DNA of 64,000 nucleotides from Sulfolobus acidocaldarius SUSAZ (GTDB taxonomy: Archaea > Thermoproteota > Thermoprotei_A > Sulfolobales > Sulfolobaceae). The position numbers and the translations under genes were made by a program. The stretch lies in contig CP006977.1 in the NCBI GenBank assembly GCA_000508305.1, positions 186,001 to 250,000 on the forward strand, given 5' to 3'. Position 1 is the first letter of the stretch. Each line of letters starts with the position of its first letter. Of this stretch, positions 48,018 to 59,108 are shown piece by piece. The notes beneath the pieces were generated by a model. The model searched no databases and was not told the origin of the DNA. It saw only the letters and a program-made list of their open reading frames with translations.

Positions 48018-48629
48018 TCACTTTATTTTCTTGTAGGGACACAACGTCTTAAAGACACAATATTCACATTCCCAGGAATAACGTGGAGCTATCTTAGCCT
48101 TCAACGTCTCTTCTGCTAATCTTATTATAGTGACCTCCTCAGCGGGTTCGTTTATCGAGTATTCGGTGACCCTATCTGGTGTTACATATACCAAAAGTCC
48201 TCTTTTTAACCCAAAAAGCCAAAGGTAAATTTGCAGTTGATATTTGTGATGTTCATGTGGTAGACTTCTGTCTGCCCTAGCGCTCTTTATTTCCACTATG
48301 ACTTTTTCATCGTTTATCTGTATTATGGCGTCTGCTCTACCCTTAATCTTTATCTCCTTTCCGTCTACTGGAATAGTCTTCTCTCCTTCAACTTCGATTT
48401 GAGAGTTGGGGTATACACTCTTTATGAATTCCTGTAGTCCTAAATGAACAAGGTCTCCGAGCATAGTAGCTGGAGTGAATGCTTCAGATAGTGCAATCTC
48501 TTTATACATGGTCTCAAATCTAAGTTTCATGGGGCATCTCAGTATGTCTGTAACGTATAATACTCCTTCTTCTCTTTGGTGGGACATATAGTCCTTTATC
48601 CTGGAATTTATAAGAGCCTCAACTAGCAT
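48018..48629 (-). CDS. Cas4-like RecB-family exonuclease, solitary
   Basis: 203 residues. Iron-sulfur ligands C32 and C188, C191, C197 (WECEYCVFKTLCPY) flank a RecB nuclease core: H62 in GDLVHLG, D100 in GRADA, E113/K115 in IVEIKSAR and Q131/Y135 in YQLQIYLW. This is the Cas4/DUF83 layout, like the stand-alone S. solfataricus SSO0001 type. No CRISPR array or other cas gene is in the window, so a repair role is more likely. Confidence 0.88.
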   Translation of the reverse strand: MLVEALINSRIKDYMSHQREEGVLYVTDILRCPMKLRFETMYKEIALSEAFTPATMLGDLVHLGLQEFIKSVYPNSQIEVEGEKTIPVDGKEIKIKGRADAIIQINDEKVIVEIKSARADRSLPHEHHKYQLQIYLWLFGLKRGLLVYVTPDRVTEYSINEPAEEVTIIRLAEETLKAKIAPRYSWECEYCVFKTLCPYKKIK

Positions 48630-48632
48630 AAG

Positions 48633-49808
48633 CTACACCTCAGGTACTGATATCTTCCCACTTCTCTCCGTCTTTATCCAAACTCTTGGAACTCTCACTA
48701 TTTCCAAGAATACTGCTGTGACATTTAATAACATTACGAAATTCATGTAAATGAGGGATAGTATAGAGTATTGATATTCAATTAAGTGTTTTCTCGATAT
48801 TCCAAGTGCTGTTATGAAAGACAAAAGAGTTGCTGTAGAAACAATTACCATGGTCACGACGAAAAGCGGTGTTTGATATATTAGGACTAGGGAGTAATTT
48901 ACGAGGTTCATCAACATAAATATAGGAGTTCCTATAAGGAGTATTCCGTCAAATATCCTGGGATCAATCTTCTTGGGCATGGATAATGAAATTTCAAAGT
49001 GTCCCCTGTACCACCTCAACCTCTGCCTTATTAACCATCTCAAACTACTGGCGACTTCTCTCCATGCAACCACATTAGGGTTATACATTATTTTGTAACC
49101 AGCACTAGTCAGTTTTACACTCAAATCCAAATCTTCGGTTAAGCTATATTCATTCCATCCCCCCATCTCCTCTATAATGGATTTTTTAACGAATGTGCAA
49201 GTACCCTCTAAGGGAACAAACAATCCAAATCTGGCTCTTCCACCGATAGAGTACTCATTAAAAAGCTCTTCAAGGCTGGCAAATCTCGTTATTATACTTT
49301 CCCTAACATTTATTGGAATTAACTTTCCTTGAACAGCCACAACGTTATCTGAATTAAAGGATCCTGACACATAGCTTAAAACATCTAACCTAGGAAATGT
49401 GTCTGCGTCAAATACTCCTATTATATCAAATTTTGCAAGTTTCATGGCATAGTTCAACGCCCTGCTCTTTCCATTAGTAACATTAGATTTATCCAGCTTG
49501 ACACATCTCACATTATCGTAATTCTCTTCGTAGTTTTTACAAATTTGAAAAGTCCTATCTGTTGATCCGTCCTCAACAACTATAATCTCATATTTAGATT
49601 TATCATATTCTTGGTTTATTAACCGATCAAGGAGTCTGCCTAAAACCTTCTCCTCATTTTTTGCTGGCACTAGAATAGAGAAAGTTTTATCGCTGTATTC
49701 TATTTTTTGGTTCATCCTCCAAGTAAGCCCATAGAATGATAGAGCACTGTTATAAATGTTCCATGATGAAACTAGTATGCTAAAGAATACTACGATTTCA
49801 TTAAGCAT
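48633..49808 (-). CDS. Membrane-bound family 2 glycosyltransferase
   Basis: 391 residues. A membrane anchor at about 1-20, GT-A domain with SILVPAKNEEKVLGRLL, VVEDGSTDRTF, GVFDADTFPRLD (DxD), SLTEDLDLSVKL and RQRLRWYRGHFE (QxxRW), then three or four C-terminal membrane segments. It resembles cellulose synthase/hyaluronan-like processive enzymes; product unknown, possibly a surface glycan. Upstream of the Cas4-like gene by three bases. Confidence 0.88.
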   Translation of the reverse strand: MLNEIVVFFSILVSSWNIYNSALSFYGLTWRMNQKIEYSDKTFSILVPAKNEEKVLGRLLDRLINQEYDKSKYEIIVVEDGSTDRTFQICKNYEENYDNVRCVKLDKSNVTNGKSRALNYAMKLAKFDIIGVFDADTFPRLDVLSYVSGSFNSDNVVAVQGKLIPINVRESIITRFASLEELFNEYSIGGRARFGLFVPLEGTCTFVKKSIIEEMGGWNEYSLTEDLDLSVKLTSAGYKIMYNPNVVAWREVASSLRWLIRQRLRWYRGHFEISLSMPKKIDPRIFDGILLIGTPIFMLMNLVNYSLVLIYQTPLFVVTMVIVSTATLLSFITALGISRKHLIEYQYSILSLIYMNFVMLLNVTAVFLEIVRVPRVWIKTERSGKISVPEV

Positions 49809-49846
49809 TGATAATCCTTTTCCAATCTATATATTAAAACTCTTTC

Positions 49847-50179
49847 GTGGTATTAGACTATAATACTGGGATTAGGAGTTACCTTAATACACTGCCCTTT
49901 AGCGTAAAAGAGAAAATGCCCAATATATGTATTGTGAGAGAGCTACTGGGTGACTACGAGAAGAGGGGGGAGAGCCTGAAAAGACTAGGCAAGTTCGTGG
50001 CACTAGTACTAGACGATCCATTTCATGCCACAACAGTAACCGGACTAGCACTTTACGGCATGGGTAAAATAGCAGAGAGAAGAACAAACTACGGTCTAAG
50101 ACTGGCATATATAAGTGTCAAAGAAGGAGAGAAAGCCCTTAAGGAAGGGCTATTAGACATAATATCTTTAAGGTTCTAA
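49847..50179 (+). CDS. Conserved hypothetical protein, 110 residues
   Basis: Helical, soluble, starting at GTG 49847 behind an AT-rich block (ATATTAAAACTC). Contains LVLDDPFHATTVTGLALYGMG, repeated small residues suggesting helix packing. Seventeen bases before the UPF0282 gene, so co-transcribed. Family not recognised. Confidence 0.65.
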   Translation: MVLDYNTGIRSYLNTLPFSVKEKMPNICIVRELLGDYEKRGESLKRLGKFVALVLDDPFHATTVTGLALYGMGKIAERRTNYGLRLAYISVKEGEKALKEGLLDIISLRF

Positions 50180-50195
50180 GGAGATAAAATAACAA

Positions 50196-51125
50196 ATGGA
50201 ATTTAAACCTTTAGCGTTTGAGAGCCTTGGAGTAAGGTCGCAGGCAACACTGGTGGAGACAAAGGATGCGAGAATACTGATAGACCCTGCGGTATCCTTA
50301 GCTCCAAGGAGGTTTGGCTTACCCCCTCACCAGATCGAGGTCGACAGGCTCACGGAACTTGCAAAGAAAATATATGAGGAGGCAAAAAGTGCGGACATCA
50401 TAATAATAACCCACTATCATTACGATCACCATGATCCAGGATATGTCATCCCACTAGACATATACCAAAACAAGACTGTGTACATTAAGGATCCACAAAA
50501 CTTCATAAACCCAAGCCAAAAGTTCAGGAGAGCTCCACGCTTCATTAAAACTATATCAGGAAAGCCTAAAACAATAGAAAGTGCAGATGGTAAAGTTGTA
50601 AAGTATGGCTCAACTACTATTCAATTTTCAAAAGCCGTTCCTCATGGTGCCGATGAGAGACTAGGGTATGTGATACAAGTAGCTATAAATGATAAGGACT
50701 CAACTGTACTATTCACATCCGATATAGAAGGAGCACCGAAGAATTCACATATAGACTTCATTAAGTCAGTGAGACCAAATTTCCTTATAATAGACGGACC
50801 ATTAAGTTACCTACTAGGAAGAGCACTGTCACAGGATGAACTTGACACAGAGATAAAAAACATGGAAGAAGTGGTTAGAAATGGTTTGCAGTACGCTATA
50901 ATTGATCATCATATGCTCAGGGATCCAAATTACGAAGGTGTGTTAAAACCTGTGAAAGAGGTTGCAAACAGCGTAGGTTGTAAAGTAATTTCGGCTTCCG
51001 AGTATCTGAGGGAACCACCTCAGTTACTTGAGGCAAAAAGAAGGGAACTATTCCAAAGAGATAATAGACCTGCTAAAATACCTAGGGGGTTAGCTAAATT
51101 ACTAAGTGCTGGGGAAGGGGGATAA
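50196..51125 (+). CDS. UPF0282 metallo-beta-lactamase-fold protein
   Basis: 309 residues. Zinc motif [35 protein letters not shown] and [12 protein letters not shown], and [16 protein letters not shown] near the N terminus, are hallmarks of the archaeal UPF0282 family. An enzymatic role is likely but the substrate is not established. An AAGGAGAT ribosome-binding-like element precedes the ATG. Confidence 0.87.
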   Translation: MEFKPLAFESLGVRSQATLVETKDARILIDPAVSLAPRRFGLPPHQIEVDRLTELAKKIYEEAKSADIIIITHYHYDHHDPGYVIPLDIYQNKTVYIKDPQNFINPSQKFRRAPRFIKTISGKPKTIESADGKVVKYGSTTIQFSKAVPHGADERLGYVIQVAINDKDSTVLFTSDIEGAPKNSHIDFIKSVRPNFLIIDGPLSYLLGRALSQDELDTEIKNMEEVVRNGLQYAIIDHHMLRDPNYEGVLKPVKEVANSVGCKVISASEYLREPPQLLEAKRRELFQRDNRPAKIPRGLAKLLSAGEGG

Positions 51126-51837
51126 AGTAAGATATTATCATACCGGCGAAATAACTGCCTACTAGTGCAATTAACCCTGTGCCAATCTGCTCAAAAGCAC
51201 CCCTACTCTTACTGAGACCAGTATATCTAGTAGATAAGACACCGAAAATAGCCAATGTGATAAGTATAACAGCCATTGAGGACACAACTAAATATAGGAA
51301 ATGTATTGAAAAGAACATCCCTAAAATAAATGGTATTAGTGGTATAATACCACCGACTATTAAGTAAAAGGACATTAGAAATCCTAACTTTACTGGACTC
51401 TCAAATTCCTCCGGTGTCATCTTTAGCTCATGGATTAACATCTCTTGTAGTACAACGTACTTATTGGTCATTATCTTGCTAGCAATTTTTTCAGCTTCAC
51501 TCTCTGTTAACCCCTTCTGCATATAAAATGATTTAAGTTCTTCTTTTTCTTTTTCAGGATAGTTTTCTATTTCGAACTTCTCCTTCTTTATTTCATTCTC
51601 TATTATTTGAGATCTGACTCTAGTGGATATATATTCCCCTACGCCCATGGAGAAAGCCTGGGCTATAGTTGCGAGCAAACCTGTTACTAAGACTATTAAA
51701 GGGTCATGAGAGTAACCTGATGCGCCAGATATTAAGGCGCCTACGCCTATGAGCCCGTCTTGTATTCCGAAAACTTTAGTTCTGAAGATATCAGCTTCAT
51801 GCGTATTATGAACAATTGGCTCCTCCATTATATTCAT
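51094..51837 (-). CDS. VIT1/CCC1-family iron or manganese transporter
   Basis: 247 residues. [18 protein letters not shown] at the first helix, [13 protein letters not shown], a hydrophilic metal-binding stretch with Glu pairs at about 78-140 ([31 protein letters not shown]), then three more helices. VIT1/CCC1 proteins move Fe2+ or Mn2+ across membranes. It could complement iron handling by the encapsulin at 9247, though 41 kb away. Convergent overlap with UPF0282 of 32 bases. Confidence 0.86.
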   Translation of the reverse strand: MNIMEEPIVHNTHEADIFRTKVFGIQDGLIGVGALISGASGYSHDPLIVLVTGLLATIAQAFSMGVGEYISTRVRSQIIENEIKKEKFEIENYPEKEKEELKSFYMQKGLTESEAEKIASKIMTNKYVVLQEMLIHELKMTPEEFESPVKLGFLMSFYLIVGGIIPLIPFILGMFFSIHFLYLVVSSMAVILITLAIFGVLSTRYTGLSKSRGAFEQIGTGLIALVGSYFAGMIISYFIPLPQHLVI

Positions 51838-51921
51838 GGTTAAACTTTACATTTTTAAACTATTCTTGAATTACGCCCCATCAAAATTAGTAATACAGTA
51901 ATACGACAAATCATAATTAGC

Positions 51922-52392
51922 TTAGGGGATAGCGTATTCCTCTCCATCCTTCTTCAGGAAATTAGAGTATATACCCCATTCAGTTAATATTATCTCCAGA
52001 TCTCTTAGCCCTGAGGGACTACTGTATAATGTAATTCCCTTTTCTTCAAGTGACTTCAACAAATCCTCAGTCTTAAATCTCTTCAAAACCTTAGCTGTTT
52101 TGAAAGGTTCAATCCTATCTAAGGATTCCCTTAATAACTCTTTTCTTCTCTTAATATTTCCTTTGATAAACTCTATTCCCTTATCTGTTATTATAGTGTC
52201 CCCTTCAATTAGATTAATAAAACCCATTGAGTTTGCTGCGTAAAGAATAGGCATTAGTTCATCAATATCGACCTCCAGTTCCTTCTCTAGAACGTAAACG
52301 TCAGCTTTTCCATCAAAGGTGTTGTATAGAACTGAAAGTAATCCTAATAGGTCTGCTACTCTTGCATCCGGATGTAAGGGTCCCTCTACCAT
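51922..52392 (-). CDS. Free-standing AAA-associated C-terminal domain (COG4754)
   Basis: 156 residues beginning HPDARVADLLGLLSVLYNTF and continuing ADVYVLEKELEVDIDELMPI, then a second part with LRESLDRIEPFKTAKVLK. This is the domain usually fused to the ATPase of COG4986-type ABC systems. The ATPase at 31258-32043 lacks it. A split pair working in trans is the simple reading. Confidence 0.78.
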   Translation of the reverse strand: MVEGPLHPDARVADLLGLLSVLYNTFDGKADVYVLEKELEVDIDELMPILYAANSMGFINLIEGDTIITDKGIEFIKGNIKRRKELLRESLDRIEPFKTAKVLKRFKTEDLLKSLEEKGITLYSSPSGLRDLEIILTEWGIYSNFLKKDGEEYAIP

Positions 52393-52432
52393 TCAATTTC
52401 ACTATTTAATCTAAAACTATTTTAATCTTTTC

Positions 52433-53821
52433 CTAAGCTTCATATTCAACTGGATCTTTCAATCCATTTACCTCAAACGCCACTTTTCTCATATAGCATG
52501 GACCACATTTACCACAGTGCTTATTACCTCCCTCATAACAACTCCAAGTTAAATGTAATGGGGCATCAATCTGGACACCTAGTTTAACTATTTCATGTTT
52601 CACTAGATTCCCAACAGGCATTAACACTTCGACTTTCTTATTGGGACCAACAGCGTAGGGAACTAGCCTAGAGAACATCCTTACAAATTCCATCTCGTTA
52701 TCAGGATATGCACCAGCCTCCTCTAAGTTTATACCTGACGCGATTGCGTCAAAACCATAAGCTTCAGCTATTGCCAAAGCCACTGAGAAGAATATCAAGT
52801 TTCTAGCTGGAACCCATTCATGGGCAAACTCGGCACCTTCTTCTCCCTTCCTATCCTTTACTATCTCTCCACTACTACCTTTTATTAGGGTTGAATGACC
52901 CACAATTTTGAATAAGTCTGTATCTATTTCTACAAAAGGAACATTTAGGTACTCAGAGATTTTTCTCACAGCTTCCTTCTCTTTTTCCTCTGCCCTGTGA
53001 TGATAGTTGAAGTGAAGAAGTGTGACCTCATGACCTTGCCTGACTAGGTAAGTTGTAGCTACAGTGGAATCTAGACCACCACTTGCAACTACTAAAATTC
53101 TCTTCTTACTTTTCTCTTTTAACAATGGAACTTTCCTGATCTCAAGTTTGTCATTAACCATGACAACAGAATAGGGATCTAACTTTGTTATATTGTCAAG
53201 CTCAGTTGCCTCAAAGTAATCATCTAAAGATGTAAAGAACACAGCCCCTAGATCTCTATCATACATCATATAAACAGGCTTAAAGTTTTGGGCTATAAAT
53301 ATCCTGTCTGGATTCTTTTTATCTCCTATAACTAGCGCGAAACTCCCTCTAATGTTATTCAGAATTTCCGTTAATGAGTCCAAGTTACCATTCCATGACC
53401 TGTCCAGTACAGGGGGGAGTACTGAACTGTCTATTCTCGATAATTTAGACACTTTATACTTCTTCTCTAATTCCATGTCATTGGCTATTATACCGTTATG
53501 GGTGACAACAAATCTCTCTCCCTCAAAGGGTTGTATGTCATTTTCAGTTTTACGTCTCACGTATTCAGTCGTTGGTTCGGCCCTATTGTTGGCTATAACC
53601 ACTTTACTGTTCTCATCAAGTATCCCGTATAATTTTTCCTCTTGAAGAGATGGCTTCCCCACATGCTTTGAGGATTTAGTAGACCCGTCACTTTGAATTA
53701 CAACTATTCCAAAACTATCCCTTCCTCTATCTTCAGCCCTGATTAAGATTTTGGCTAATTTCTTCTCGATTTCCTTGTAATTGCGAGGATTTAGAATTAA
53801 TACTCCGGTTACACTACACAT
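52433..53821 (-). CDS. queC: GAT-QueC: glutamine amidotransferase fused to QueC, archaeosine pathway
   Basis: 462 residues in two domains. Residues 1-230: class II amidotransferase with C2 (MCSVTG), R80 and N109/G110 (THNG). Residues 240-462: QueC PP-loop ASGGLDSTV (SGGLDST at 247-253) and zinc cysteines C428, C436, C439, C442. Crenarchaea use this fusion, known as GAT-QueC, in archaeosine formation on tRNA G15, where the glutaminase part supplies ammonia. Some archaea use ArcS instead; I see no ArcS here. Confidence 0.87.
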   Translation of the reverse strand: MCSVTGVLILNPRNYKEIEKKLAKILIRAEDRGRDSFGIVVIQSDGSTKSSKHVGKPSLQEEKLYGILDENSKVVIANNRAEPTTEYVRRKTENDIQPFEGERFVVTHNGIIANDMELEKKYKVSKLSRIDSSVLPPVLDRSWNGNLDSLTEILNNIRGSFALVIGDKKNPDRIFIAQNFKPVYMMYDRDLGAVFFTSLDDYFEATELDNITKLDPYSVVMVNDKLEIRKVPLLKEKSKKRILVVASGGLDSTVATTYLVRQGHEVTLLHFNYHHRAEEKEKEAVRKISEYLNVPFVEIDTDLFKIVGHSTLIKGSSGEIVKDRKGEEGAEFAHEWVPARNLIFFSVALAIAEAYGFDAIASGINLEEAGAYPDNEMEFVRMFSRLVPYAVGPNKKVEVLMPVGNLVKHEIVKLGVQIDAPLHLTWSCYEGGNKHCGKCGPCYMRKVAFEVNGLKDPVEYEA

Positions 53822-53839
53822 GGTTAGGAAAATAGGAAA

Positions 53840-53844
53840 GGAGG
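53840..53844 (+). promoter_or_regulatory. Shine-Dalgarno element selecting a TTG start
   Basis: GGAGG ends ten bases before TTG 53855 and supports that start for the helicase over any later ATG. Confidence 0.55.
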
Positions 53845-53854
53845 AGTAATAAAA

Positions 53855-56095
53855 TTGTCCACTGAATTAATTGATAAGGTATCAGAGAGGTTATCGTATT
53901 TTAACGTCAAGATTGCCCACATATTTACGGAGACTACTCTTGAACCAGATTTAGGGTCTAAGATAGAGGACTTACCATTAGATGGACATTTGAAACAAAT
54001 GCTGAAGCAAGTGGGGATACACAGACTCTATAAGTTTCAAGAGGAGGCTTATAACAAAATAATTAAGGGAAAAAATGTCATGATAGTTTCTGGAACAGGA
54101 ACAGGAAAAACTGAAGCGTTCTTAATTCCTTTATTGGATCTTGCATTAAAAGGGGAGAGGAGTGTTTTAGTCTATCCCACGAAGGCATTAGCTCGTGATC
54201 AGTTGGAGAGAGTGAGGAGATTAGCATCATCGCTAGAAGTAGAGATGGGAGTTTTTGATGGAGATACGCCTGAAAGAGAGAGGAAGCGATTATATGAAAA
54301 TCCTCCACACATTCTGATTACAAACCCTGATATGATTCACATAGGTCTACCTCTCAGCTATAGGTTTAGAAGGCTGATTAGAACAGCGGATCATTTCGTA
54401 TTTGATGAAGTTCACTCATACGATGGTGTTTTAGGCTCACATTTAAGGATGATTAGTGATAGGTTAAGGAAGTTAACTGATTACCATGTTATAGGCTCGA
54501 GTGCAACAATAGACGCATCTCCATACTTGTTTGAGGAGTTATTTGGAGTCAAAGGAGAGATAATTTATGGCTTACCTAGAAGAAAAGGTGTCGCAATACA
54601 TGCTTTATTAAACATTGGATCAGCTAGTAGGTGGACTCTCTCTGCATACCTTACCGCATTTCTTGTGAAGGAAGGTTACAAGGTTCTCACGTTCGTGGAC
54701 TCTCAACAAATGGCTGAGCTAATTGCCAAGATAACGAGTAGGTTTGGTGAAGATGAAATTCATGTTCACCGAGCTGGGATAAATAAGGAAGATAGGCTAA
54801 AAGTTGAAGAATCAATTAAATCAGGGAAGATTAAAGGAGTCATAGCTACTCCTACCCTTGAACTAGGGATAGATATAGGCGACTTAGATGTGGTAATAAT
54901 GGCTGAAAATCCTCCAAACTACACAAGGTATCTGCAGAGGGCTGGTAGAGCAGGGAGGAAAAGTAAGATTGGTTATATCTTCACCTTGTTAGGGGAAGAC
55001 CCTATAGATGCCTATTACCTCAGAAAGCCTACTGAATTTTTCAATAGGAAAGTCTTACCGTTGGCATTTGATGTGAATAATAAGGAAGTTATAAAGATTC
55101 ACGCTGCAGCTTATTTAGCTGAAAAGGGAAGTTTAAGATTAGGAAGAGCAATTCCTAAAGCATGGGTCAAAGCCTATGAGGAGTTGGAAAAGGATGGAAA
55201 GGTAAAAATTGGCGACAACATTGTTTCAGCTTTGCCTCCTCTATACTCCTACGTAAGATCAACTTACTTAAGGTCTACAGGTCCTATGGTGGGTCTTTAT
55301 GACAAGGATGGAAATAAATTAGGAGAGAGGGAGTTGCCTGTTGCACTTTATGATATTTATCCTCAGGCAATTTACTTTATATCTAAAAAGAATTACGTTG
55401 TTGAAGACCTAAAATTAGACTCTCTAAGAGCTACACTGAGGAGAGTGAGAGACGATTTAAGTTATTACACTAAACCCGTTTACTCCACACACCTTCTGAC
55501 CTTCGAAGAGATTGAGGAAAGAAAAGTATTTGGTCTTCCTGTAAAGTACGGAATATCTGAAATAATGATCAGTGTAGATGGTTTTGCCACATATGAAATA
55601 TCAGGAAGTAAAAATAAGCCTAAACAGGAGTTTTTCTATAAAGAGCCCATAACATTTACTTATATTACAAAGGGAATTCTAATTAAACACCCAATATTGG
55701 AAGAGTTTAATGAATTTGATTTAATTGAGGCTTATCATGCCACAGAACACGTTTTGATTTCTTCAGCGAGGGTAGTTGCAGGGGCATCCATGACAGATCT
55801 AGCTGGCATAAGCTACCCCACTGGACATGTAATGATATATGACTCTATTGTTGGAGGAAGTGGAGTGAGTAAGTTGTTGTATGATAGGTTGGAGGAAGCT
55901 TATGACATATCTATAGATATTACAGGAAAGTGTGATTGCGAAGACGGTTGTCCCAAATGTATTTATAGCCCATACTGTGGTAATAATAATAAAATTTTAT
56001 CTAGAAGAAAATCTCATAAATTGATGACTAAAATTAAACTTGGTGAATTCGATAATTCGGTTGCACAAAATATTAATGGTAAACCCATAGTTTAG
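53855..56095 (+). CDS. DEAD/DEAH helicase with C-terminal zinc region (COG1205, MrfA-like)
   Basis: 746 residues. Q-like motif [11 protein letters not shown], Walker [23 protein letters not shown] (DEVH), [25 protein letters not shown] and [10 protein letters not shown]. The C-terminal DUF1998-like part ends in a four-cysteine cluster ([16 protein letters not shown]), as in bacterial MrfA, a mitomycin repair helicase. It probably acts in DNA repair. Start chosen from the strong upstream GGAGG. Confidence 0.9.
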   Translation: MSTELIDKVSERLSYFNVKIAHIFTETTLEPDLGSKIEDLPLDGHLKQMLKQVGIHRLYKFQEEAYNKIIKGKNVMIVSGTGTGKTEAFLIPLLDLALKGERSVLVYPTKALARDQLERVRRLASSLEVEMGVFDGDTPERERKRLYENPPHILITNPDMIHIGLPLSYRFRRLIRTADHFVFDEVHSYDGVLGSHLRMISDRLRKLTDYHVIGSSATIDASPYLFEELFGVKGEIIYGLPRRKGVAIHALLNIGSASRWTLSAYLTAFLVKEGYKVLTFVDSQQMAELIAKITSRFGEDEIHVHRAGINKEDRLKVEESIKSGKIKGVIATPTLELGIDIGDLDVVIMAENPPNYTRYLQRAGRAGRKSKIGYIFTLLGEDPIDAYYLRKPTEFFNRKVLPLAFDVNNKEVIKIHAAAYLAEKGSLRLGRAIPKAWVKAYEELEKDGKVKIGDNIVSALPPLYSYVRSTYLRSTGPMVGLYDKDGNKLGERELPVALYDIYPQAIYFISKKNYVVEDLKLDSLRATLRRVRDDLSYYTKPVYSTHLLTFEEIEERKVFGLPVKYGISEIMISVDGFATYEISGSKNKPKQEFFYKEPITFTYITKGILIKHPILEEFNEFDLIEAYHATEHVLISSARVVAGASMTDLAGISYPTGHVMIYDSIVGGSGVSKLLYDRLEEAYDISIDITGKCDCEDGCPKCIYSPYCGNNNKILSRRKSHKLMTKIKLGEFDNSVAQNINGKPIV

Positions 56096-56125
56096 TTTTT
56101 AAAGGATAAAGTTAATGTTGGTCCC

Positions 56126-56975
<850 letters not shown>

Positions 56976-56986
<11 letters not shown>

Positions 56987-57344
56987 TAGTGTAATGAGCT
57001 ACACACTTAGAATTGGTGTAATAATAAGCATTGCATTGATAATTCTTGGATTCATATTATTAGCCCAGGATCCCACAGCTCTTCAACGTTTAGCATCAAG
57101 GCATTCAATATTTAACACATCAAGAGTGAGTCCAATACAGGTTTTGCAAGGTTTAAATCGTTTCGATGGTGTAGACTATATTTTATTTGGTCTAATAGTA
57201 TTGATAGCAACTCCGGTCATTAGAGTTATTTTAGGACTAGCTGGATTCATCGCAGAGAGGAATAAGCTTTACATAGTGATTACTTTTATAGTATTATTAG
57301 ACTTGATTATTGCAATCTTCATAATCCCCTTCCTGTACAAATAA
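56976..57344 (+). CDS. DUF1634 membrane protein
   Basis: 122 residues from ATG 56976 (GTG 56967 is an alternative). Three membrane segments (about 12-30, 58-82, 93-118). DUF1634 regularly accompanies TSUP permeases, and it starts inside the end of that gene. Confidence 0.8.
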
Positions 57345-57347
57345 ACA

Positions 57348-57851
57348 ATGGTAATAGAGATTTGTACTGATGGAGAAAGAATAGGAGTTAAATTAGGATC
57401 AGAAGTAATTAGTGTAGAGAATAACAAGCCCATAAAACTGAAGGAAGTATATTGTTTAAAATTCGAGGACTTAAGGTATGATGGGAACAAGCTTAGATAT
57501 AAAGATATTGTTATTCCTTTACCAAATCTGCCTGGCGATTTGAAATTACTAAAACTAATTTATTTGGTATCAGGTGAGGCTTCAAACGAGCTTTGGTACT
57601 GCTGTTCCTGTGAAATTCACGTGGACACAAAAATAAGGGATACAAAGTTAGATGAGGGTTTATCTCCTATTTATTCTAGGTTCTGTGGGAATTATGGTTT
57701 AATTACTCCAAAACACTGTATTGCCAATGAGACTTTTGCTATTTTCGGTAATGATCATAAAGGAGTTATCTTAGCTTATCAGGAGTTTATATCGTTTATT
57801 AAGGAAATCGGAAAAATTTTATTAAAACTAAAAGTATATTCGCATCTGTGA
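57348..57851 (+). CDS. Unknown protein with a Cys-rich region
   Basis: 167 residues. The N-terminal half is beta-rich (IEICTDGERIGVKLGSE). A later stretch LWYCCSCEIHVD, then RFCGNYG and PKHCIA, gives a CC-x-C plus two more Cys and a His, suggesting a metal-binding site. Three bases after DUF1634 and ending four bases into the next gene. No family recognised. Confidence 0.65.
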   Translation: MVIEICTDGERIGVKLGSEVISVENNKPIKLKEVYCLKFEDLRYDGNKLRYKDIVIPLPNLPGDLKLLKLIYLVSGEASNELWYCCSCEIHVDTKIRDTKLDEGLSPIYSRFCGNYGLITPKHCIANETFAIFGNDHKGVILAYQEFISFIKEIGKILLKLKVYSHL

Positions 57852-58285
57852 ATAATCAAATAGTTAGTTACTACTCATACGTTCTCATATTTTCATCCAT
57901 TCTAATAATAATAGGATTAGTATTGGGTGGCTTTACACCAATAAATGAACAAGTGGCAACACCCAGTTATGATCTAGCATTACCTGTAAGCTTAAGCTTT
58001 TCAGCCTTCATACTCCTAATTATTTTCATTTTTTCCTCTATTATCCTGTGGGGCTCCAAGAGTTTAACCTCGAACTTGATTATAGATTCCTCTGCGCTTT
58101 CCTTCTCAATCCTTAACTACGTGAATTTTTATGTCATATATGAGATATGGAGACCTGAAATCATCCCATTACCATTGTTCTTTTACATACACTACAGCAA
58201 CATAAATGAGCTTACAGTCGATTTCGGACAAATAGCCTTAATCATATTCTTCTACAGGCTCTATAAGAGAAATAAAAGTGTTTAG
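57848..58285 (+). CDS. Four-helix membrane protein
   Basis: 145 residues with hydrophobic segments at about 8-28, 43-66, 78-98 and 104-115. Starts with GTG in the previous stop, so it is probably the last gene of the TSUP-DUF1634 unit. No family recognised. Confidence 0.6.
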   Translation: MNNQIVSYYSYVLIFSSILIIIGLVLGGFTPINEQVATPSYDLALPVSLSFSAFILLIIFIFSSIILWGSKSLTSNLIIDSSALSFSILNYVNFYVIYEIWRPEIIPLPLFFYIHYSNINELTVDFGQIALIIFFYRLYKRNKSV

Positions 58286-58302
58286 AAATTAGTTAAGAAA
58301 AA

Positions 58303-58875
58303 TTATTTTCTTGATCTTAATAGGGCAATTATAAGTATAGCCATTATGATTATGATACCAGCGCCCACTAAATAATACGCAGCTTGCTCTAGTTTTGTTA
58401 TCAGAAATCCAATTTGATAATAATATATATACCCTAGAATTGCTAAAGTTGAATCCCATATTAAATGTCCTAAGAAAGTTAGAATCAAAAAGTTAAAAAT
58501 GTTCATGGCTGCTAGACCGGCTGGGAAAGATATTAAGGCTCTAATTTCAGGTACAAACCTAAAACCAAAGACCGCATAATTGCCATATTTTTTAAACCAA
58601 CCATTTAATCTATCTAGTCTTTTACTGGTCAACCGGAATAGCTTACCATATCTTTTAAGAAAAGGTAGCCCTAATTTAAACGCAATATAGTAGTCTATTA
58701 TTGATCCTACTAGACTTCCTAGAGTTCCCACTATTATACCAAGAAATAGATCCATGTTTCCTGTTCTAGAGTAGTATCCTATATATGGCATTATCACCTC
58801 ACTAGGTATGGGAAATCCTATACCCTCTAATATCATCAACGAGAAAATTATCAGATAGTTTGTACTTACATTCAT
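58303..58875 (-). CDS. DedA-family membrane protein
   Basis: 190 residues. LEGIGFPIPSEVIMPYIGYY at the N terminus, GSIIDYYIAFKLG, then FGFRFVPEIRALISFPAGLAAM, the conserved DedA signature (GRFxPxxRxxxxxxAG). DedA/VTT proteins scramble lipids or protect against membrane stress. Convergent with the preceding four-helix gene. Confidence 0.87.
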   Translation of the reverse strand: MNVSTNYLIIFSLMILEGIGFPIPSEVIMPYIGYYSRTGNMDLFLGIIVGTLGSLVGSIIDYYIAFKLGLPFLKRYGKLFRLTSKRLDRLNGWFKKYGNYAVFGFRFVPEIRALISFPAGLAAMNIFNFLILTFLGHLIWDSTLAILGYIYYYQIGFLITKLEQAAYYLVGAGIIIIMAILIIALLRSRK

Positions 58876-58997
58876 TAACCTCAGTACATAAATTGGCTTT
58901 AAATATTTTTTGAGAAATAGAATTATTATAGATGTTAATTATATTATGAAAGAGTCTTTGCAGTGAAACTCTATATATCGGTAGTTACAAGAGAATG

Positions 58998-59031
58998 AAA
59001 GCCTCGCCATTTAGGGCGGAGAGGAAGTCAG
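58998..59031 (+). repeat. IS605-type end hairpin, copy 3
   Basis: GAAAGCCTCGCCATTTAGGG followed by CGGAGAGGAAGTCAG. Stem CTCGCC/GGGCGG-AG with an ATTTAG-like loop; the GGAAGTCAG tail is identical to copies 4 and 5. No tnpB next to it. Confidence 0.6.
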
Positions 59032-59108
59032 TACGAACAAGTTTTAGCCTTGAATTTTGATATCAACAATGTAAGAATGGCAGATTAACTGAAGTATAAG
59101 ACATATAA

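Noticed and set aside
48018-48629. Part of a CRISPR-Cas locus
   Set aside because: Only a Cas4-like gene is present; no repeats, spacers or other cas genes were found in the window.
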